Origin: Gibbula magus
Taxonomy: Eukaryota; Mollusca; Gastropoda; Trochida; Trochidae
NCBI GenBank assembly: GCA_936450465.1
Contig: OW388297.1
Location: forward strand, 62,121,202 to 62,185,201
Direction of reading: 5' to 3'
DNA length: 64,000 nt
Shown: in pieces, positions 15,901 through 64,000 of the stretch
How the letters are laid out: the number at the start of each line of letters is the position of its first letter
How positions within the stretch are numbered: the stretch's first letter is position 1
Made by a program: the position numbers and the translations under genes
Notes under the pieces: model-generated
Told to the model about the DNA's origin: nothing
The model's input: the letters and a program-made list of their open reading frames with translations, nothing else
Database searches by the model: none

Positions 15901-16535
15901 GATTCATCGTTGATGTAAGCGAGGTTGATTGAGTGTTGATACGTTCATCTGGATTCACCGTTGATTTAAGCGAGGTTGAGAGTGTTGATACGTTCATCTG
16001 GATTCACCGTTGATGTAAGCAAGGTTGAGAGTGTTGATACGTTCATCTGGATTCACCGTTGATGTAAGCGAGGTTGAGAGTGTTGATACGTTCATCTGGA
16101 TTCACCGTTGATGTAAGCGAGGTTGAGTGAGTGTTGATACGTTCATCTGGATTCATCGTTGATGTGAGAAAAGGTTGAGTGAGTGTTGATACGTTCTTCT
16201 GGATTCATCATTGATGTAAGCAAGGTTGATTGAGTGTGGATACGTTCATCTGGATTCACCGTTGATGTAAGCGAGGTTGAGTGAGTGTTGATACGTTCAT
16301 CTGGATTCATCGTTGATGTAAGCGAGGTTGAGTGAGTGTTGATACGTTCATCTGGATTCATCGTTGATGTGAGAAAAGTTTGAGTGAGTGTTGATACGTT
16401 CTTCTGGATTCATCATTGATGTAAGCAAGGTTGATTGAGTGTTGATACGTTCATCTGGATTCACCGTTGATGTAAGCGAGGTTGAGAGTGTTGATACGTT
16501 CATCTGGATTCACCGTTGATGTAAGCGAGGTTGAG
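12935..16535. repeat. Higher-order duplication inside the minisatellite, copy B
   Basis: Second copy of the 9050-12650 block, offset 3885 bp and nearly identical. The two copies diverge abruptly at about 12650 against 16535, where the unit variant order stops matching. Near-identity in an otherwise variable array implies a very recent unequal exchange, or an assembly duplication. Confidence 0.9.
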
Positions 16536-19500
16536 AGTGTTGATACGTTCATCTGGATTCATCGTTGATGTAAGCGAGGTTGATTGAGTGTTGATACGTT
16601 CATCTGGATTCACCGTTGATGTAAGCGAGGTTGATTGAGTGTTGATACGTTTATCTGGATTCACCGTTGATGTGTGTGTAAGCGAGGTTGAGTGAGTGTT
16701 GATACGTTCATCTGGATTCATCGTTGATGTAAGCGAGGTTGAGTGAGTGTTGATACGTTCATCTGGATTCACCGTTGATGTAAACAAGGTTGAGTGAGTG
16801 TTGATACGTTCATCTGGATTCATCTTTGATGTAAGCGAGGTTGATTGAGTGTTGATACGTTCATCTGGATTCACCATTGATGTAAGCGAGGTTGAGAGTG
16901 TTGATACGTTCATCTGGATTCACCGTTGATGTAAGCGAGGTTGAGTGAGTGTTGATACGTTCATCTGGATTGACCGTTGATGTAAGCAAGGTTGAGAGTG
17001 TTGATACGTTCATCTGGATTAACCGTTGATGTAAGCGAGGTTGAGAGTGTTGATACGTTCATCTGGATTCACCGTTGATGTAAGCGAGGTTCAGTGAGTG
17101 TTGATACGTTCATCTGGATTCATCGTTGATGTGAGAAAAGGTTGAGTGAGTGTTGATACGTTCATCTGGATTCATCATTGATGTAAGCAAGGTTGATTGA
17201 GTGTGGATACGTTCATCTGGATTCACCGTTGATGTAAGCGAGGTTGAGTGAGTGTTGATACGTTCATCTGGATTCATCGTTGATGTAAGCGAGGTTGAGT
17301 GAGTGTTGATACGTTCATCTGGATTCATCGTTGATGTGAGAAAAGGTTGAGTGAGTGTTGATACGTTCTTCTGGATTCATCATTGATGTAAGCAAGGTTG
17401 ATTGAGTGTTGATACGTTCATCTGGATTCACCGTTGATGTAAGCGAGGTTGAGTGAGTGTTGATACGTTCATCTGGATTCATCGTTGATGTAAGCGAGGT
17501 TGAGTGAGTGTTGATACGTTCATCTGGATTCATCGTTGATGTGAGAAAAGGTTGAGTGAGTGTTGATACGTTCATCTGGATTCATCGTTGATGTAAGCGA
17601 GGTTGATTGAGTGTTGATACGTTCATCTGGATTCACCGTTGATGTAAGCGAGGTTGAGAGTGTTGATACGTTCATCTGGATTCACCGTTGATGTAAGCGA
17701 GGTTGAGTGAGTGTTGATAGGTTCATCTGGATTGACCGTTGATGTGAGAAAAGGTTGAGTGAGTGTTGATACGTTCATCTGGATTCATCGTTGATGTAAG
17801 CGAGGTTGAGTGAGTGTTGATACGTTCATCTGGATTCACCGTTGATGTAAGCGAGGTTGAGTGAGTGTTGATACGTTCATCTGGATTCATCGTTGATGTG
17901 AGAAAAGGTTGAGTGAGTGTTGATACGTTCATCTGGATTCATCGTTGATGTAAGCGAGGTTGAGTGAGTGTTGATACGTTCATCTGGATTCACCGTTGAT
18001 GTAAGCGAGGTTGAGTGAGTGTTGATACGTTCATCTGGATTCACCGTTGATGTAAGCGAGGTTGATTGAGTGTTGATACGTTCATCTGGATTCACCGTTG
18101 ATGTAAGCGAGGTTGAGAGTGTTGATACGTTCATCTGGATTCACCGTTGATGTAAGCGAGGTTGAGTGAGTGTTGATACATTCATCTGGATTCATCGTTG
18201 ATGTAAGCGAGGTTGATTGAGTGTTGATACGTTCATCTGGATTCACCGTTGATGTAAGCGAGGTTGAGAGTGTTGATACGTTCATCTGGATTCACCGTTG
18301 ATGTAAGCGAGGTTGATGTGAGAAAAGGTTGAGTGAGTGTTGATACGTTCATCTGGATTCATCGTTGATGTAAGCAAGGTTGATTGAGTGTTGATACGTT
18401 CATCTGGATTCACCGTTGATGTAAGCGAGGTTGAGTGAGTGTTGATACGTTCATCTGGATTCATCGTTGATGTAAGCGAGGTTGAGTGAGTGTTGATACG
18501 TTCATCTGGATTCACCGTTGATGTAAACAAGGTTGAGTGAGTGTTGATACGTTCATCTGGATTCATCGTTGATGTAAGCAAGGTTGAGTGAGTGTTGATA
18601 CGTTCATCTGGATTCACCGTTGATGTAAGCAAGGTTGAGAGTGTTGATACGTTCATCTGGATTCACCGTTGATGTAAGCGAGGTTGAGAGTGTTGATACT
18701 TTCATCTGGATTCACCGTTGATGTAAGCGAGGTTGAGTGAGTGTTGATACATTCATCTGGATTCATCGTTGATGTGAGAAAAGGTTGAGTGAGTGTTGAT
18801 ACGTTCTTCTGGATTCATCATTGATGTAAGCAAGGTTGATTGAGTGTTGATACGTTCATCTGGATTCACCGTTGATGTAAGCGAGGTTGAGTGAGTGTTG
18901 ATACGTTCATCTGGATTGACCGTTGATGTAAGCAAGGTTGAGTGAGTGTTGATACGTTCATCTGGATTCATCGTTGATGTAAGCGAGGTTGAGTGAGTGT
19001 TGATACGTTCATCTGGATTCATCGTTGATGTGAGAAAAGGTTGAGTGAGTGTTGATACGTTCTTCTGGATTCATCATTGATGTAAGCAAGGTTGATTGAG
19101 TGTTGATACGTTCATCTGGATTCACCGTTGATGTAAGCGAGGTTGAGTGAGTGTTGATACGTTCATCTGGATTCATCGTTGATGTAAGCGAGGTTGAGTG
19201 AGTGTTGATATGTTCATCTGGATTCATCGTTGATGTAAGCGAGGTTGATTGAGTGTTGATACGTTCATCTGGATTCACCGTTGATGTAAGCGAGGTTGAG
19301 TGAGTGTTGATACGTTCATCTGGATTGACCGTTGATGTAAGCAAGGTTGAGTGAGTGTTGATACGTTCATCTGGATTCACCGTTGATGTAAGCGAGGTTG
19401 AGTGAGTGTTGATACGTTCATCTGGATTCATCGTTGATGTGAGAAAAGGTTGAGTGAGTGTTGATACGTTCATCTGGATTCATCGTTGATGTAAGCGAGG

Positions 19501-22500
19501 TTGAGTGAGTGTTGATACGTTCATCTGGATTCACCGTTGATGTAAGCGAGGTTGAGTGAGTGTTGATACGTTCATCTGGATTCATCGTTGATGTGAGAAA
19601 AGGTTGAGTGAGTGTTGATACGTTCATCTGGATTCATCGTTGATGTAAGCGAGGTTGAGTGAGTGTTGATACGTTCATCTGGATTCACCGTTGATGTAAG
19701 CGAGGTTGAGTGAGTGTTGATACGTTCATCTGGATTCACCGTTGATGTAAGCGAGGTTGAGTGAGTGTTGATACGTTCATCTGGATTCACCGTTGATGTA
19801 AGCGAGGTTGATTGACTGTTGATACGTTCATCTGGATTCACCGTTGATGTAAGCGAGGTTGAGAGTGTTGATACGTTCATCTGGATTCACCGTTGATGTA
19901 AGCGAGGTTGAGAGTGTTGATACGTTCATCTGGATTCACCGTTGATGTAAGCGAGGTTGAGTGAGTGTTGATACGTTCATCTGGATTCAACGTTGTTGTA
20001 AGCAAGGTTGAGTGAGTGTTGATACGTTCATCTGGATTCACCGTTGATGTAAGCAAGGTTGAGAGTGTTGATACGTTCATCTGGATTCACCGTTGATGTA
20101 AGCGAGGTTGATTGAGTGTTGATACGTTCATCTGGATTCACCGTTGATGTAAGCGAGGTTGAGTGAGTGTTGATACGTTCATCTGGATTCACCGTTGATG
20201 TAAGCGAGGTTGAGTGAGTGTTGATACGTTCATCTGGATTCATCGTTGATGTAAGCGAGGTTGAGTGAGTGTTGATACGTTCATCTGGATTCATTGTTGA
20301 TGTGAGAAAAGGTTGAGTGAGTGTTGATACGTTCATCTGGATTCATCGTTGATGTAAGCGAGGTTGAGTGAGTGTTGATACGTTCATCTGGATTCATCGT
20401 TGATGTAAGCGAGGTTGAGTGAGTGTTGATACGTTCATCTGGATTCATCGTTGATGTAAGCAAGGTTGAGAGTGTTGATACGTTCATCTGGATTCACCGT
20501 TGATGTAAGCAAGGTTGAGAGTGTTGATACGTTCATCTGGATTCACCGTTGATGTAAGCAAGGTTGAGAGTGTTGATACGTTCATCTGGATTCACCGTTG
20601 ATGTAAGCGAGGTTGAGTGAGTGTTGATACGTTCATCTGGATTCATCGTTGATGTAAGCAAGGTTGATTGAGTGTTGATACGTTCATCTGGATTCACCGT
20701 TGATGTAAGCGAGGTTGAGTGAGTGTTGATACGTTCATCTGGATTCATCGTTGATGTAAGCGAGGTTGAGTGAGTGTTGATACATTCATCTGGATTCACC
20801 GTTGATGTAAGCGAGGTTGATTGAGTGTTGATACGTTCATCTGGATTCACCGTTGATGTAAGCGAGGTTGAGTGAGTGTTCATACGTTCATCTGGATTCA
20901 TCGTTGATGTAAGCGAGGTTTAGTGAGTGTTGATACGTTCATCTGGATTCATCGTTGATGTAAGCGAGGTTGAGTGAGTGTTGATACGTTCATCTGGATT
21001 CATCGTTGATGTAAGCGAGGTTGAGTGAGTGTTGATACATTCATCTGGATTCATCGTTGATGTGAGAAAAGGTTGAGTGAGTGTTGATACGTTCATCTGG
21101 ATTCACCGTTGATGTAAGCGAGGTTGAGTGAGTGTTGATACGTTCATCTGGATTCACCGTTGATGTAAGCGAGGTTGATTGAGTGTTGATACGTTCATCT
21201 GGATTCATCGTTGATGTAAGTGAGGTTGAGTGAGTGTTGATACGTTCATCTGGATTCATCGTTGATGTGAGAAAAGGTTGAGTGAGTGTTGATACATTCA
21301 TCTGGATTCATCGTTGATGTAAGCGAGGTTGAGTGAGTGTTGATACGTTCATCTGGATTCATCGTTGATGTAAGCGAGGTTGAGTGAGTGTTGATACGTT
21401 CATCTGGATTCATCGTTGATGTAAGCGAGGTTGAGTGAGTGTTGATACGTTCATCTGGATTCATCGTTGATGTAAGCGAGGTTGAGTGAGTGTTGATACG
21501 TTCATCTGGATTCATCGTTGATGAAAGCGAGGTTGAGTGAGTGTTGATACGTTCATCTGGATTCATCGTTGATGTGAGAAAAGGTTGAGTGAGTGTTGAT
21601 ACGTTCATCTGGATTCATCGTTGATGTAAGCGAGGTTGAGAGTGTTGATACGTTCATCTGGATTCACCGTTGATGTAAGCGAGGTTGAGTGAGTGTTGAT
21701 ACGTTCATCTGGATTCATCGTTGATGTGAGAAAAGGTTGAGTGAGTGTTGATACGTTCATCTGGATTCACCGTTGATGTAAGCGAGGTTGAGAGTGTTGA
21801 TACGTTCATCTGGATTCACCGTTGATGTAAGCGAGGTTGAGAGTGTTGATACGTTCATCTGGATTCACCGTTGATGTAAGCGAGGTTGAGTGAGTGTTTA
21901 AGTGTTCATCTTGGTTCACGTTAATGTTAGCAAGGTTGAGAGAGTGTTGATACGTTCATCTGGATTCACTGTTAATGTAAGCGAGGTTGAGTGAGTGTTT
22001 AAGTGTTCATCTGGATTCATCGTTGATGTAAGCGAGGTTGAGTGAGTGTTGATACGTTCATCTGGATTCATCGTTGATGTAAGCGAGGTTGAGTGAGTGT
22101 TGATACGTTCATCTGGATTCACCGTTGATGTAAGCGAGGTTGAGAGTGTTGATACATTCATCTGGATTCACCGTTGATGTAAGCGAGGTTGAGAGTGTTG
22201 ATACGTTCATCTGGATTCACCGTTGATGTAAGCGAGGTTGAGAGTGTTGATACGTTCATCTGGATTCACCGTTGATGTAAGCGAGGTTGAGTGAGTGTTG
22301 ATACGTTCATCTGGATTCACCGTTGATGTAAGCGAGGTTGATTGAGTGTTGATACGTTCATCTGGATTCACCGTTGATGTAAGCGAGGTTTAGTGAGTGT
22401 TTAAGTGTTCATCTTGGTTCACGTTAATGTTAGCGAGGTTGAGTGAGTGTTGATACGTTCATCTGGATTCACCGTTGATGTAAGCGAGGTTGAGTGAGTG

Positions 22501-23165
22501 TTTAAGTGTTCATCTGGATTCACCGTTGATGTAAGCGAGGTTGAGTGAGTGTTGATACGTTCATCTGGATTCACCGTTGATGTAAGCGAGGTTGAGTGAG
22601 TGTTGATACGTTCATCTGGATTCACCTTTGATGTAAGCGAGGTTGATTGAGTGTTGATACGTTCATCTGGATTCACCGTTGATGTAAGCGAGGTTGAGTG
22701 AGTATTGATACGTTCATCTGGATTCACTGTTAATGTAAGCGAGGTTGAGTGAGTGTTTAAGTGTTCATCTGGATTCATCGTTGATGTAAGCGAGGTTGAG
22801 TGAGTGTTGATACGTTCATCTGGATTCATCGTTGATGTAAGCGAGGTTGAGAGTGTTGATACGTTCATCTGGATTCACCGTTGATGTAAGCGAGGTTGAG
22901 AGTGTTGATACGTTCATCTGGATTCACCGTTGATGTAAGCGAGGTTGAGAGTGTTGATACGTTCATCTGGATTCACCGTTGATGTAAGCGAGGTTGAGTG
23001 AGTGTTGATACGTTCATCTGGATTCACCGTTGATGTAAGCGAGGTTGATTGAGTGTTGATACGTTCATCTGGATTCATCGTTGATGTAAGCGAGGTTGAG
23101 TGAGTGTTTAAGTGTTCATCTGGATTCACGTTAATGTTAGCAAGGTTGAGTATGTGCTAATGCCT

Positions 23166-63422
<40,257 letters not shown>

Positions 63423-64000
63423 CTGTTCAAACCATTAGTTCTCAATGATCATGACTCTCTAATGTACACCAAATAATGTAACAATAGAACTGATATTGCC
63501 AGTTTGACCTAATATCTCATAATCTAGATTTGTATAACCTTGACATAACATGCAAAGTCCTATATGTCAGTTTTGTTTGTGACGAGTGTTTGTGTGTGCC
63601 TTTTCTCCCGCCCTCATCAAGACTAATTATTTCAAATAATAGTGGATATAATTGTATATCACTTAATCATTTAATGCTTGCTCAAGGCGCTACACATTTA
63701 TACCCCGCTTTCGGTCTCGTTGCTATGGTTTCTTTTGTTACAAGTGTAGGTGTATTAGCCGATACACCTACACTTTTTCTGATATACCTACAATTTTCTA
63801 ATATACCTACCCTTTTTAACAACTGAGAAACAATGGAGTCAATTTTCTAAATTTCCAAATCTAAGTGATGATACTTTATAAAATGTCAGATTATAAATGA
63901 ACATATAAGGCACCTTGGATCGAACCTCGAACCTCGAACCCGTGTCCTTTCTGGCCGAATGACCTAACCATTACACCTTGAAGCCAGTTGAAATTTTGAA
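63423..64000. other. Upstream intron sequence with a tRNA-like SINE head
   Basis: No exon is visible between 63423 and the window edge. Minus-strand 63985-63924 resembles the tRNA-like sequence at 23951-24030: CTGGCTTCAAGGTGTAATGG, then CGGCCAGAAAGGACAC, then a duplicated GAGGTTCGA B-box. This indicates a shared SINE family. Confidence 0.65.

Noticed and set aside
22..23129. Many minus-strand frames encoding NPDERINTHSTSLTST repeats, considered as a repeat-protein gene.
   Set aside because: 49- and 52-bp units shift the frame every few hundred bases, each frame ends in the same way, and no splice sites, signal or unique domains are present. It is treated as a non-coding minisatellite.

Overview
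The window is eukaryotic, intron-rich DNA. It carries most of one gene, a membrane receptor guanylate cyclase of the natriuretic-peptide-receptor type (NPR1/NPR2-like), read from the minus strand. I traced 22 exons from 63422 down to a stop codon at 23168-23166. All 21 introns have GT donors and AG acceptors, and the frame stays open across every junction (958 complete codons plus stop). The N-terminal exon(s), with the signal peptide and first part of the ligand-binding domain, lie beyond 64000. The protein runs ligand-binding domain, one transmembrane helix, kinase-homology domain (pseudokinase), coiled coil, guanylate cyclase catalytic domain and a short tail. Small exons, AT-rich introns, tRNA-derived SINE relics, GACGGACA- and GCCAAC-type simple repeats and GGCGGCCAT-rich repeats suggest a marine invertebrate, most likely a mollusc; this organism call is an inference.

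Layout from low to high coordinates: 1-23179, a minisatellite of about 455 units of about 51 bp whose first gene-side unit overlaps the last codons and stop of the gene. 23166-26049, the last catalytic exons, with a Mutator-like MITE in an intron. 28106-32271, the rest of the catalytic domain, coiled coil and kinase-homology C-lobe. 32450-33500, a decayed CR1/L2-like retrotransposon. 34913-38770, kinase-homology N-lobe and juxtamembrane exons. 38771-43132, one intron made almost entirely of two minisatellites, one abutting each splice site. 43133-46366, transmembrane and juxtamembrane extracellular exons, with a decayed non-LTR retrotransposon between. 47220-53430, a third large intronic array. 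53697-63422, ligand-binding-domain exons, with two hAT-like MITEs and SINE debris in the introns.

The most unusual signal is the relation between tandem arrays and gene landmarks. The 45-bp array (41395-43133) repeats the 5' splice site of the transmembrane exon about 38 times. The about 37-bp array (38769-41250) repeats the 3' splice site of the next exon about 67 times. Intron 7 is therefore about 97% amplified copies of its own splice sites. The 23-kb array repeats the sequence around the stop codon, and the acceptor of exon 2 is present in about three local copies. This suggests repeated tandem duplication seeded at exon edges of one gene, possibly creating large sets of decoy splice sites. 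I see no other protein-coding gene; the remaining long open frames are by-products of repeats.
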